Shown: positions 8,953-17,203 of the stretch, piece by piece
Layout: each line of letters begins with the position of its first letter
How positions within the stretch are numbered: the first letter of the stretch is position 1
From: Streptomyces halobius
GTDB lineage: Bacteria; Actinomycetota; Actinomycetes; Streptomycetales; Streptomycetaceae
NCBI RefSeq assembly: GCF_023277745.1
Contig: NZ_CP086322.1
Span: 5,022,001 to 5,086,000 of the forward strand
Direction: 5' to 3'
DNA: 64,000 nt
Notes under the pieces: generated by a model
Database searches by the model: none
Told to the model about the DNA's origin: nothing
Seen by the model: the letters and a program-made list of their open reading frames with translations, nothing else
Made by a program: the position numbers and the translations under genes

Positions 8953-9074
8953 CCAGCCAACTCCTCGGGTGTGGCGTGAGGCAGGGAGGTCTGAGTGCAC
9001 GGCATGCCGCCATGCTCTGGGATGCAGATTGCCGATGCCTGATGCAGACGTTGTCGCGGCGCGTCTCGCCGGCC

Positions 9075-9365
9075 GGCGGTTTGGCCGTGCTCCAGGTACT
9101 GGGGGTGAGCCTGGGCCCGCGCCGTAATTGCCGCCTTCACTCGGCGGGAGAGTCGCGGGATCAAGAGGTGAGCCCAGCTCTTCCTTCACCTCACGCTGAC
9201 AGACGGCCAGCGGCGACTCTCCGCGCTCGATGTATCCGCCGGGATCTCCCACATGGGCTTGTACGAAGGCTTGACCAACAGGACTTGGTCTTGACTGTTG
9301 GAGAACAGCGCGCCCGCTGCCATGCGCGGGGTCGCCATACGTCGCACCTGCTCGCTCTCGGCCAT
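9075..9365 (-). pseudogene. Frameshifted and internally deleted Nudix hydrolase
   Basis: From ATG 9365 one frame reads MAESEQVRRMATPRMAAG, then ALFSNSQDQVLLVKPSYK and PMWEIP. A one-base deletion then moves the sequence into another frame that carries a complete Nudix box: GGYIERGESPLAVC followed by QREVKEELG, matching GX5EX7REUXEEXGU. A third frame (about 9150-9080) ends in RVKAAITARAQAHPQYLEHGQ-like sequence, which resembles the C-terminal tail of actinobacterial Nudix proteins. The middle of the domain (about 60-70 residues) is missing. The gene is therefore broken by one frameshift and one internal deletion. It lies just upstream of the K+ channel start. Confidence 0.7.
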
Positions 9366-9449
9366 GAAGCGACCCTACCGGCCTGCTCTCGGCGCCTCTG
9401 AGCTGCCTTGTCACCTCGCCGATGCGTTGCGCGTCCACATCGAAGACCT

Positions 9450-9686
9450 TCAGGGCGCTCCGGCCCTGCGCGGTGTCGGCCGACTGACGTACCGTCCGCC
9501 GCGCGACTCGACGAACGACCGGTTGTCCTTCTCCTGCTCGTCGCGGCTCTTGATGTCTCGGCCGGTCATGGGCCGGAAGGCGGACGTGGCCTCGGTAGCG
9601 TCGTTCTCAGCGGTAGCGGGGCCCTCGTCGGCCTCGAAAGCCAGGCGGACCAGGCCGCCCAGTTCTGATCTTTGAGATCGCCCCAA
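9450..9686 (-). pseudogene. Possible serine-recombinase N-terminal fragment
   Basis: The minus strand encodes a 78-residue frame containing RPMTGRDIKSRDEQEKDN and FVESRGGRYV. This reminds me of the N-terminal region of some actinobacterial large recombinases, where a Gly-Arg-Asp-Ile-Lys segment is followed by a Asp-Asn-Arg/Val-Glu-x-Arg-Gly-Gly pattern. The rest of the catalytic domain is absent. The resemblance is from memory and weak. The position between the broken Nudix gene and the pore-less K+ channel copy fits a recombination scar. Confidence 0.25.
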
Positions 9687-9691
9687 CGGGC

Positions 9692-10477
9692 ATGCTGCAC
9701 AAGCTCGTTGTCCCTGAACTTAGGTTGCTTTCGTCAAAATGCTGGAGATACGCCTTGCGTGACCACACCGTCGTCGTCGGCTTCGGCACCAAGGGCCGGT
9801 CCGCCGTGCAGACCCTCTGCGCCACGGGCACGAGCCGTGACCGCATCGTCGTCGTCGATCCGCTCCCCAAGGTAGTAGAGGCGGCGGTGGCCGAGGGCTT
9901 CGCGGGGGTGGTCGGCGACGCGACCCGCAGCGATGTGCTGGTACGGGCCGAGATCCAGCGTGCCCGCCAGGTCGTGATCGCAACCCAGCGCGATGACACC
10001 GCCGTCCTGGTCCCGTTGACCGCCCGTCAGCTCAACAAGGAGGCCAATATCGTCGCGGCGGTGCGGGAGGAGGAGAACGTCCCACTGCTGCGGCAGTCCG
10101 GCGCCGACGCCGTGATCACCTCGGCGAGCGCGGCGGGACAGCTGCTGGGGCTCTCCGTCCACAGCCCCAGCGCGGGCACCGTGCTGGAGAATCTGATCCA
10201 GCAGGGCAGCGGTCTCGACCTCATGGAACGGCCGGTGGTGAAGGCCGAGGTCGGCAAGTCCGTCCGGGAGACCGACGACCTGATCGTCGCCGTCCTGCGC
10301 GGCCACCGGTTGCTCGGTCACGACGATCCGGCGGCCGGTCCGCTGCAGACCACGGACCGGGTGATCGCCATCATCGGTGCGCCGGTGACGGAAGAGCCGG
10401 ACAGCACCGGCGGGAAGGCGGCCAGGCCGAGGCTTCCCGGCACCGGCGTCGCCCCCATGCGCCGGTCGGACGGGTGA
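9692..10477 (+). pseudogene. 5'-truncated K+ channel paralogue: RCK domain without pore
   Basis: The 261-residue frame is a near-copy of the cytoplasmic half of the channel at 7834-8952: DHTVVVGFGTKGRSAVQTL versus DHVVVIGYGTKGRHTVETL, RQLNKEANIVAAVREEENVP versus RQLNKRASIVVAVREDENVP, and a shared GTVLE(N/D)L stretch. There is no TM helix or selectivity filter. The first ~22 residues (MLHKLVVPELRLLSSKCW...) do not resemble the family, and no Shine-Dalgarno is seen. Either the 5' half was lost in rearrangement, which I prefer, or it survives as a soluble RCK regulator. It is divergent from the intact copy, and its position next to the quinone oxidoreductase suggests it is the older resident. 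Confidence 0.6.
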
Positions 10478-10632
10478 CCCGGGCGTCGGACGGGTGACCG
10501 GGTGCGGGGCCGGGCAGGTGCCCGCGCACCGGGGCAGACGTCGTCCGGCGCCCCTGTGGTCCGTACCCCACGCGGTGGCCACCGGCCCCCGCACCGTCGC
10601 CTCGTGCGCGGGCGGCGAGTAGCCTCGCGCTC

Positions 10633-11610
10633 ATGCGAGCGATCACTATCCCCGAGCCCGGTGGCCCCGACGCACTTGTCTGGGCGGACGTGCCCGATCC
10701 GCAGCCCGTCGAGGGCGAGGTCCTGATCGAGGTCGCGGCCGGCGCCGTGAACCGCGCCGACCTGCTGCAGCGCCAGGGCTTCTACGACCCGCCGCCCGGC
10801 GCCTCCCCGTACCCCGGACTGGAGTGCTCCGGCCGGATCGTCGCGCTCGGCCCCGGTGCGCACGGCTGGGCCGTCGGCGACGAGGTGTGCGCGCTGCTGG
10901 CGGGCGGCGGCTACGCGGAGCGGGTCGCCGTCCCGGCCGGGCAGGTGCTGCCGCTGCCGACCGGTCTCGATCTCGTGTCGGCCGCCGCGCTCCCCGAGGT
11001 CGCCTGCACGGTCTGGTCCAACGTCTTCATGGTCGCGCACCTGCGGCCCGGTGAGACGCTGCTGGTGCACGGTGGCGCCAGCGGCATCGGCACGATGGCG
11101 ATTCAGCTCGCCAAGGCGGTCGGCGCGCGGGTCGCGGTCACCGCGGGCGGCCCCGAGAAGCTGGCCCGCTGTGCGGAGCTGGGTGCGGACATCCTCATCG
11201 ACTACCGCGAGCAGGACTTCGTCCAGGAGATCCGCAAGGCCACCGACGGCAAGGGCGCGGAAGTCATCCTCGACATCATCGGTGCCAAGTATCTGCAACG
11301 GAACGTGAAGGCGCTGGCGGTCAGCGGACGGCTCGCGATCATCGGCCTGCAGGGCGGGGTGAAGGCGGAGCTCAATCTCGCCGCCCTGCTGAACAAGCGT
11401 GCCGCGATCACCGCCACCAGCCTGCGGGCCCGCCCGCTGAACGAAAAGGCGGCCATTGTCGCGGCCGTACGGGAGCATGTCTGGCCGCTGATCGGCAATG
11501 GCCAGGTCCGGCCGATCGTGGACCGTACGCTCCCGATGGCGCAGGCCGCGGAGGCGCATCGCGTGGTGGACGCGAGCGTGCACGTCGGCAAGGTCGTGCT
11601 GACGGTCTGA
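10633..11610 (+). CDS. NAD(P)H-quinone oxidoreductase, zinc-free MDR family
   Basis: This 325-residue medium-chain dehydrogenase/reductase begins MRAITIPEPGGPDALVW. It has a GroES-like N-domain (NRADLLQRQGFYDPPPG, PGLECSGRIVALG) and a Rossmann cofactor domain with LLVHGGASGIGTMAIQLAK. The AHRVVDASVHVGKVVLTV ending is typical of the PIG3/QOR group. Catalytic zinc ligands of alcohol dehydrogenases are absent. The probable activity is NADPH-dependent reduction of quinones or enals in the cytosol. It stands alone, with 155 bp of GTCGGACGGGTGACC-type direct repeats separating it from the truncated channel gene. Confidence 0.88.
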   Translation: MRAITIPEPGGPDALVWADVPDPQPVEGEVLIEVAAGAVNRADLLQRQGFYDPPPGASPYPGLECSGRIVALGPGAHGWAVGDEVCALLAGGGYAERVAVPAGQVLPLPTGLDLVSAAALPEVACTVWSNVFMVAHLRPGETLLVHGGASGIGTMAIQLAKAVGARVAVTAGGPEKLARCAELGADILIDYREQDFVQEIRKATDGKGAEVILDIIGAKYLQRNVKALAVSGRLAIIGLQGGVKAELNLAALLNKRAAITATSLRARPLNEKAAIVAAVREHVWPLIGNGQVRPIVDRTLPMAQAAEAHRVVDASVHVGKVVLTV

Positions 11611-11777
11611 GCCCTGCCCCTCCCGCCCCGGCAGCCAGGGGCCTTCCGACCCTGACCCTCGGATATGCCCCATCGGCCAGGCCCTAACCCGACCGCCATA
11701 CCCAAAGTGCCGGGATGGTCGCGCCGTGTGAATCTGAGCATGTCACTCGACGGCTCGGCACGGGAGGGGCAACGGCT

Positions 11778-12638
11778 GTGGCTCCACGATTCCGTTCGCG
11801 CATCACCACCGGTCTGCTGGTGGCCGCCACCGTCCTGCCCGTCCCGCTGGCAGCCACCGCGGCAACCGCCTCGGGCGGGTGGGCGACGCCGGTCGACCGC
11901 CCTCCGGACCTGGTCCGCCCGCAGGTCTCCCGTCCCCACGTCCCGCCCGACACCTATGCGGAAGAACCACCGCTGGCCGGCAGCCTTGCGGGGGCCGGCC
12001 GGCGCCACCCCGGCCGTCCGGAGACGACGGCGCACTCGGCACAGCGGCCGGACTCGGACGCCGTCTCCGCGCGGCCCGAGGTTCCCGGCCGGGCGGAGAA
12101 CCCGGAGGGGCTATCGGACCGCCCGTCGCACGTCCCGGATGAGCCGTCCGCGCAGGCACTGCGCCCCGAGCGCCCGCCGCCCCCTTCCGGACCGGACGCC
12201 ACCGAGCCCTCCCCGTCGCACACCGCTCCGGAGCCGAGCGACTCCGCCACCGGCGTCCCGGACTCCCCGGACCTGACGAGCCCGCCCGCCGGCGAAGGCG
12301 CGGAGCTCCCACCGAGCCCCTCCGCCCCTTCGCCGCCGGCCTCCGACGAGGCCGCGGAGCCGTCCGCACAGCCGCCCCCCGAAGAGCACCGGGATCTCTC
12401 CGGCCGTCCGGTCCAGAGCCCCTATGAGCCGCTGTCCCCGCCGCAGTCGCTCACCACCCCCGAGCAGCGGTCCGGCTCCGCGCCGGCGACCAGGGACAAC
12501 GAACCGGCCGCCACGGCAAGCCCCTACGCGCTGGACGCCCCGGCCTCCCGCGTCGAACGTGTCCTCCCGCTGGGCGCCGGCCTCGCTTTCACCGGCCTCG
12601 GCCTCGCCTTCCTCGGCCTCCGGCTCCGCCGCCGCTGA
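11778..12638 (+). CDS. Secreted Pro/Ser-rich protein with C-terminal membrane anchor
   Basis: GTG 11778 follows GGGAGGGG by 8 nt and gives MAPRFRSRITTGLLVAATVL with a clear Sec signal peptide ending near ATAATA. About 210 residues of Pro/Ser/Glu/Asp-rich, probably disordered sequence follow, then LPLGAGLAFTGLGLAFLGLRLRRR, a TM helix with an Arg tail. The layout resembles actinobacterial cell-wall surface proteins, but there is no LPXTG; LAFTG is the nearest match and sits inside the helix. An in-frame ATG at 11715 would spoil the signal peptide. Function is unknown. The gene ends 8 bp before the parS triplet. Confidence 0.65.
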   Translation: MAPRFRSRITTGLLVAATVLPVPLAATAATASGGWATPVDRPPDLVRPQVSRPHVPPDTYAEEPPLAGSLAGAGRRHPGRPETTAHSAQRPDSDAVSARPEVPGRAENPEGLSDRPSHVPDEPSAQALRPERPPPPSGPDATEPSPSHTAPEPSDSATGVPDSPDLTSPPAGEGAELPPSPSAPSPPASDEAAEPSAQPPPEEHRDLSGRPVQSPYEPLSPPQSLTTPEQRSGSAPATRDNEPAATASPYALDAPASRVERVLPLGAGLAFTGLGLAFLGLRLRRR

Positions 12639-12646
12639 CTCCTGCC

Positions 12647-12728
12647 GTTTCACGTGAAACCACGTCGAAAACGTCCCGCCGTTTCACGTGAAACCATTTC
12701 GACATCATGTCGCCGTTTCACGTGAAAC
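12647..12728. other. Three parS sites spaced exactly 34 bp
   Basis: Perfect GTTTCACGTGAAAC palindromes occupy 12647-12660, 12681-12694 and 12715-12728, starting 34 bp apart. This is the known Streptomyces ParB-binding sequence used to organise and segregate the origin region. The 20-bp spacers are partly similar (both start CA and end GCC), which suggests tandem duplication of a 34-bp unit. Confidence 0.9.
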
Positions 12729-12906
12729 CAGCCTCGAAGCGGCAACTCCCGACCTGGCAGCCCCGCCGTGACGGAGCTCGACCTGGCGGACCCTGGAACG
12801 GCCTCGACACGGCGCCCGGCACGCCGCATCGTCGCCCCTTGGAAGGTGGATCACCCTGTTCTGGGGGCACCACCGTTCTTGAGCGCCGATACGAGAGAAT
12901 GGCGGC

Positions 12907-13467
12907 ATGGATATGCCGATGAACGAACGGTCGCAGGAGAACCCGCACGTCCTGGTTGTCGGCCCGGACGGCATGGCGCTCGGCAGCGCCGGCTCCGGTG
13001 GCGGGGAAGAGGGGGAGGAATCCCGCGAGATTCCGGTGACGGAGATGGTTGAGCAGCCTGCGAAGGTCATGCGCATCGGCAGCATGATCAAGCAGCTGCT
13101 GGAAGAGGTGAAGGCCGCTCCCCTGGACGAGGCCAGCCGGGTCCGGCTCAAGGAGATCCACTCCAGCTCGGTCAAGGAGCTGGAGGACGGACTGGCGCCC
13201 GAACTGGTGGAGGAGCTGGAGCGGCTCTCCCTCCCGTTCACCGACGAATCGGTGCCGACGGATTCGGAACTGCGGATCGCCCAGGCCCAGTTGGTGGGCT
13301 GGCTGGAGGGCCTCTTCCACGGCATCCAGACCGCGCTGTTCGCCCAGCAGATGGCGGCCCGCGCCCAGCTGGAGCAGATGCGCCGTGCGCTGCCGCCGGG
13401 TGCCCCGATGAACGCCGATGAGGAGGGCCTCGGTCACGGCGGTGCCCGCTCGGGCCCGTACCTCTAG
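12907..13467 (+). CDS. bpa: Bacterial proteasome activator (Bpa/PafE family)
   Basis: The 186-residue protein has a disordered acidic N-terminus, a helical core (VMRIGSMIKQLLEEVKAAPL to LRIAQAQLVGWLEGLFHGIQ) and the C-terminus SGPYL. Bpa rings dock on the 20S proteasome through a C-terminal GQYL motif in mycobacteria; GPYL here occupies the same place. Bpa opens the gate for ATP-independent degradation of unfolded proteins. A GAGAGAATGGCGGC leader precedes the ATG, and further in-frame ATGs occur at codons 3 and 5. It is convergent with the downstream kinase gene and the two share a strong hairpin terminator. Confidence 0.85.
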   Translation: MDMPMNERSQENPHVLVVGPDGMALGSAGSGGGEEGEESREIPVTEMVEQPAKVMRIGSMIKQLLEEVKAAPLDEASRVRLKEIHSSSVKELEDGLAPELVEELERLSLPFTDESVPTDSELRIAQAQLVGWLEGLFHGIQTALFAQQMAARAQLEQMRRALPPGAPMNADEEGLGHGGARSGPYL

Positions 13468-13506
13468 CGACCGGTAGCAAGGCCTCCCGCGCCCCGCAGC
13501 AAGAAA

Positions 13507-13541
13507 AAGGGGCCGGCACGCAGGGTGCGTGCCGGCCCCTT
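13507..13541. terminator. Bidirectional intrinsic terminator
   Basis: A perfect 16-bp stem (13507-13522 with 13526-13541) closes a 3-nt loop, with an A-rich run on the left and a T on the right. It lies between the convergent proteasome-activator and kinase genes and can serve both. Confidence 0.85.
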
Positions 13542-13560
13542 CCGTATGTGTACGCCCGGG

Positions 13561-15216
13561 TCAGCTGGGGTCTTTTCCAGTGGCGACGGTCAGCTGGACC
13601 GTCTCACCGCTCTTCGGGTCCCACCGGTCAATGCCGCGGGGCGACTGGTCCAGGATGTAGTTCCTGGCGGAGAAGGTGTCGTCCTTCTCGATGATCTTGT
13701 ACTTCCAGCCCGCGGCGTCCAGGCACGCCTTCACCGAGTCCAGGTTCTTGCCCCGGAGGAACGGGAAGTAGATCTTGTCCGGCTCGCTGTAGGGATGGTC
13801 CGGATTGGTGCACTTGGTCGTAGGGATCCGCGGCGAGATGGTGTCCACGGCCCGGGTGCTCGCGCTCGGCGAGGCGGATCGGGTGTACGCCGGGCCGTCG
13901 TCGGGATCGCCGCTGCTGCTGCCGCCGGCGCTCAGGCCGATGCCGATGGCTATCGCGGTGACCACGACCACGCCGACGATCGCCGAGACGACGATCACCG
14001 GGGTGTTGTTCTTGCGCGGCGCGGGGCCGCCGGGGCCACCGGTCGACGCCATCGAGGCCGTCACGGGCGGCGGGGTGTACGGCGCGGGGGTCTGGAAGCC
14101 GCCGTTGTTGAACGGGGTGGGCGCCGGCGCGGGCGCCGGGAAGGCGTTGTTCACCGGCGGCGGCGTCGAGGGGCCGAAGGGGGCCGCCTGCGTCGGCTGG
14201 TAGGGCTGCTGCACGTTCGGCGGTGCCGGGGTGTTCGGATTGCCGCTCGCCGTCGGGAACACCGCCGAGGAGACCGACGAGCCGCTGGTGCGCGCCTTCG
14301 GGCCCTCGCCGATGATCAGCGGCGTCGCCCCCGACTGTGCCGAACCGGCGATGCGCAGACATTCGTCCTGCATCGCCTCGGCGGTCGGAAACCGTTCGTT
14401 GGGGTTCTTCTTCAGCGCGCGGGCCACCAGGGCGTCCACGGCCGGGGGCACCGAGCGGTTGATGCTCGACGGGGCCGGCGGCTCCTCCTGGACGTGCGCG
14501 TAGGCGATGGCGAGCGGGGAGTCCGCGTCGAAGGGCAGCTGGCCGGTCAGCAGCTCGAAGAGCATGATGCCGACCGAGTAGAGGTCGGAGCGGGCGTCCA
14601 CACCACGGCCCAGCGCCTGCTCGGGCGACAGATACTGCGGGGTGCCGACGACCATGCCGGTCTGCGTCATGGACGTCACGCCGGACTGCATGGCGCGGGC
14701 GATGCCGAAGTCCATGACCTTGACGACATTGCGCTTGGTCATCATGACGTTGCCCGGCTTGATGTCCCGGTGGACCAGGCCCATCTCATGGCTCGCCTCC
14801 AGGGCGGCGAGCACATCGGCGGTGATTTTCATCGCCTTTTCCGTCGGCATCGCGCCGTGCTGGGCGATGTCGGCGTCGAGCTCCGAGCGCAGCGGCTTTC
14901 CGGAGACGTACTCCATGATGATGTACGGGACCATGCCGCCATCGAGCTCGTCCTCGCCGGAGTCGAAGACCGAGACGATATTGGTGTGTGTGAGTTTCGC
15001 CACGGACTGTGCCTCGCGGCGGAAACGCTCGCGGAATGCCTGCTCGCGCCCGAGTTCGGTGTGCAGTGTCTTGATCGCGACCTCGCGATCGAGCACAGTG
15101 TCATAGGCGAGGTGCACGGACGCCATTCCGCCGACCCCGAGAAGATCACGAAGCTGGTAACGTCCTCCGCCGACCGAACGGCCCTCGTATGGGCCTTGAG
15201 CGCCGTCCTGGCTCAT
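13561..15216 (-). CDS. PknB-type Ser/Thr kinase with one PASTA domain
   Basis: This 551-residue membrane kinase has a Gly-rich loop GVGGMASVHLA, Lys49 in VAIK, catalytic Asp151 in HRDIKPGN, DFG at 169-171 and SPEQ in the activation segment. A Pro-rich juxtamembrane linker, one TM helix (IVVSAIVGVVVVTAIAIGIG) and an extracellular PASTA domain (FPFLRGKNLDSVKACLDAAG to GETVQLTVATG) follow. PASTA domains sense peptidoglycan fragments or lipid II. ATG 15216 follows AGGGGG; a GTG at 15240 would add eight residues. It is divergent from the second kinase across 313 bp, in which I see no further gene. Confidence 0.9.
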   Translation of the reverse strand: MSQDGAQGPYEGRSVGGGRYQLRDLLGVGGMASVHLAYDTVLDREVAIKTLHTELGREQAFRERFRREAQSVAKLTHTNIVSVFDSGEDELDGGMVPYIIMEYVSGKPLRSELDADIAQHGAMPTEKAMKITADVLAALEASHEMGLVHRDIKPGNVMMTKRNVVKVMDFGIARAMQSGVTSMTQTGMVVGTPQYLSPEQALGRGVDARSDLYSVGIMLFELLTGQLPFDADSPLAIAYAHVQEEPPAPSSINRSVPPAVDALVARALKKNPNERFPTAEAMQDECLRIAGSAQSGATPLIIGEGPKARTSGSSVSSAVFPTASGNPNTPAPPNVQQPYQPTQAAPFGPSTPPPVNNAFPAPAPAPTPFNNGGFQTPAPYTPPPVTASMASTGGPGGPAPRKNNTPVIVVSAIVGVVVVTAIAIGIGLSAGGSSSGDPDDGPAYTRSASPSASTRAVDTISPRIPTTKCTNPDHPYSEPDKIYFPFLRGKNLDSVKACLDAAGWKYKIIEKDDTFSARNYILDQSPRGIDRWDPKSGETVQLTVATGKDPS

Positions 15217-15529
15217 GGTTCCGTTTCCCCCTGGGCGCACTGCCCGTACATATAGCGATCAAAGTCTGGAATTCCGCAGCCAAGTCTGCCCGAGGGCACG
15301 GACACGTCAAGCTGTGTGCCCGTTCCGTGACCAGATGTGCAAGATCCGGTCACGGTGGTGAGACGTTTCGCGGCTTCGATTACCCCTGGTGAACTTGCCA
15401 CACCTGGGATCGGGAAGGTTTGATGGCCGGTCCGCGACGGACCGGCGGGTGTCGCGGAACCTGTAGCGTGCTCTAGCGAAGACCGAGACCTTACCGCTGT
15501 TACGCGGATCGATTCGACGGCGAGGACCG

Positions 15530-17134
15530 ATGGCACCGACGCAGAGCCCGCAGGGGCCGTCCGATCCTGATGCCACCGGCGCCAACGTCCCGGATTCACC
15601 GGAGATGTGGGGCAACGGCGGGCTGGTCGGTGACGGCCGCTACCGGCTGACGCGCCGACTCGGCCGGGGCGGCATGGCGGAGGTGTTCGCCGCCGAGGAC
15701 GTACGGCTGGGCCGTACCGTCGCGGTGAAGCTGCTGCGCGCCGATCTCGCCGAGGACCCGGTGTCGAAGGCCCGCTTCACGCGTGAGGCACAGTCCGTGG
15801 CCGGGCTGAACCACCACGCGGTGGTGGCGGTCTACGACTCCGGTGAGGACCTCATCGGCGGCAACACCGTGCCGTACATCGTGATGGAGCTGGTCGAGGG
15901 CCACACCATCCGTGATCTGCTGCTCAACGCCGAGGCTCCGCCGCCGGACCAGGCGCTGATCATCGTCTCCGGTGTGCTGGAGGCGCTGGCGTACAGCCAT
16001 CAGCACGGCATTGTGCACCGTGACATCAAGCCCGCGAACGTGATCATCACACACAGCGGCGCGGTCAAGGTCATGGACTTCGGCATCGCCCGCGCCCTGC
16101 ACGGCGCGCAGTCCACGATGACCCAGACCGGCATGGTCATGGGCACCCCTCAGTACCTCTCCCCGGAGCAGGCGCTCGGCAAGACCGTCGACACCCGCTC
16201 CGACCTCTACGCCACCGGCTGTCTGCTCTATGAACTGCTGGCGCTGCGCCCGCCGTTCACCGGTGAGACCCCGCTGTCGGTCGTCTACCAGCATGTGCAG
16301 GACATGCCGGTGCCGCCGTCCGAGGTCGCCGATGCGGTGCCGCCGGAGCTGGACGGCCTGGTCATGCGGTCGCTCGCCAAGGACCCCGACGACCGCTTCC
16401 AGACCGCGGAGGAGATGCGCGGACTGGTCCAGTACTCGCTGCAGATGCTGCAGGAGCTCGGCGGGCACACGGGCACCTGGAACACCGGGCCGGTCGCCGT
16501 GCACGAGGGTGGCAACACCCCGGCCATGGGCACCGCCGCCACCACCGCGCTGCCGCATCCGGAGGCGGGGACGACCGCGGCGAGCCCGATCCTGCCGAAC
16601 GGTATGCGGGCGGACGACGGCGGTTTCGAGGGCGGGCCGCAGCCCGGCAAGGGCGGTCGCGGCAAGCTCTGGCTGATCGCGGCGCTCGCCGTGATCGCCA
16701 TCGTGGTGGGGGTGGCGTTCGCGCTGCAGAACACCGGCGGTACGGACAAGAAGACGGAGACCCCGGCCTCGCAGTCTCCGTCGCCGTCGAAGGAGGACAA
16801 GTCCAGCGAGCCGTCGACGGAGCCGCCGACGACGCCGGAGACCCAGCCCGGCAATGTGTCCGGTGGCCCCACGTACTCCGAGCCGCAGACTCAGCCGCCG
16901 ACCACGCCGGAGACGTCGGAGCCACCCACGTCGGAGCCGCCGACGTCGGAGGCGCCCACGACGCCGGACCCCTCCGAGAGCAGCGACGGCGGGACCACCG
17001 ACGGCGGCACCACGACCGGGAGCACGGACGGTGGCACCACGACCGGGACCGACGCCGGGACGAGCGCCGGCCAGGAAACCGGCTCGACGACCGCCGGCCA
17101 GGACTCCGGCTCGACGACCACCGGCACCGGCTGA
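15530..17134 (+). CDS. PknB-type Ser/Thr kinase with Thr/Gly-rich extracellular tail
   Basis: This 534-residue paralogue of the divergent kinase has Lys67 in VAVK, Asp165 in HRDIKPAN, DFG at 183-185 and SPEQALGK. A linker and a TM helix (LWLIAALAVIAIVVGVAF) follow. Instead of PASTA repeats, the outer ~130 residues are low-complexity: Ser/Thr/Pro/Glu-rich PTSEPPTSE units and then GGTTTG-like repeats, probably disordered and possibly cell-wall-spanning or glycosylated. It could work with the PASTA kinase as a sensor/relay pair, but that is inferred only from arrangement. It is convergent with the APH-like gene and shares its terminator. Confidence 0.9.
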   Translation: MAPTQSPQGPSDPDATGANVPDSPEMWGNGGLVGDGRYRLTRRLGRGGMAEVFAAEDVRLGRTVAVKLLRADLAEDPVSKARFTREAQSVAGLNHHAVVAVYDSGEDLIGGNTVPYIVMELVEGHTIRDLLLNAEAPPPDQALIIVSGVLEALAYSHQHGIVHRDIKPANVIITHSGAVKVMDFGIARALHGAQSTMTQTGMVMGTPQYLSPEQALGKTVDTRSDLYATGCLLYELLALRPPFTGETPLSVVYQHVQDMPVPPSEVADAVPPELDGLVMRSLAKDPDDRFQTAEEMRGLVQYSLQMLQELGGHTGTWNTGPVAVHEGGNTPAMGTAATTALPHPEAGTTAASPILPNGMRADDGGFEGGPQPGKGGRGKLWLIAALAVIAIVVGVAFALQNTGGTDKKTETPASQSPSPSKEDKSSEPSTEPPTTPETQPGNVSGGPTYSEPQTQPPTTPETSEPPTSEPPTSEAPTTPDPSESSDGGTTDGGTTTGSTDGGTTTGTDAGTSAGQETGSTTAGQDSGSTTTGTG

Positions 17135-17152
17135 CCGGGGACAGCGGTCCGC

Positions 17153-17200
17153 GAACGGCGGGCCGGGCTCCAGGAACTCCCTGGGCCCGGCCCGCCGTTC
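17153..17200. terminator. Bidirectional hairpin terminator
   Basis: A perfect 15-bp GC-rich stem (17153-17167 with 17186-17200) encloses an 18-nt loop between two convergent genes, 19 bp after one stop and 4 bp from the other. Confidence 0.8.
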
Positions 17201-17203
17201 CGT

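Noticed and set aside
8953..9438. N-terminal extension of the K+ channel including a Nudix box
   Set aside because: The Nudix box in this frame belongs to a separate frameshifted gene; the channel has its own GAGGAG site at ATG 8952, so a Nudix-channel fusion is not supported.
16900..17110. Repetitive DNA that might be a CRISPR or minisatellite array
   Set aside because: It encodes the Thr/Gly/Ser/Pro-rich outer tail of the second kinase in frame; there are no spacers.
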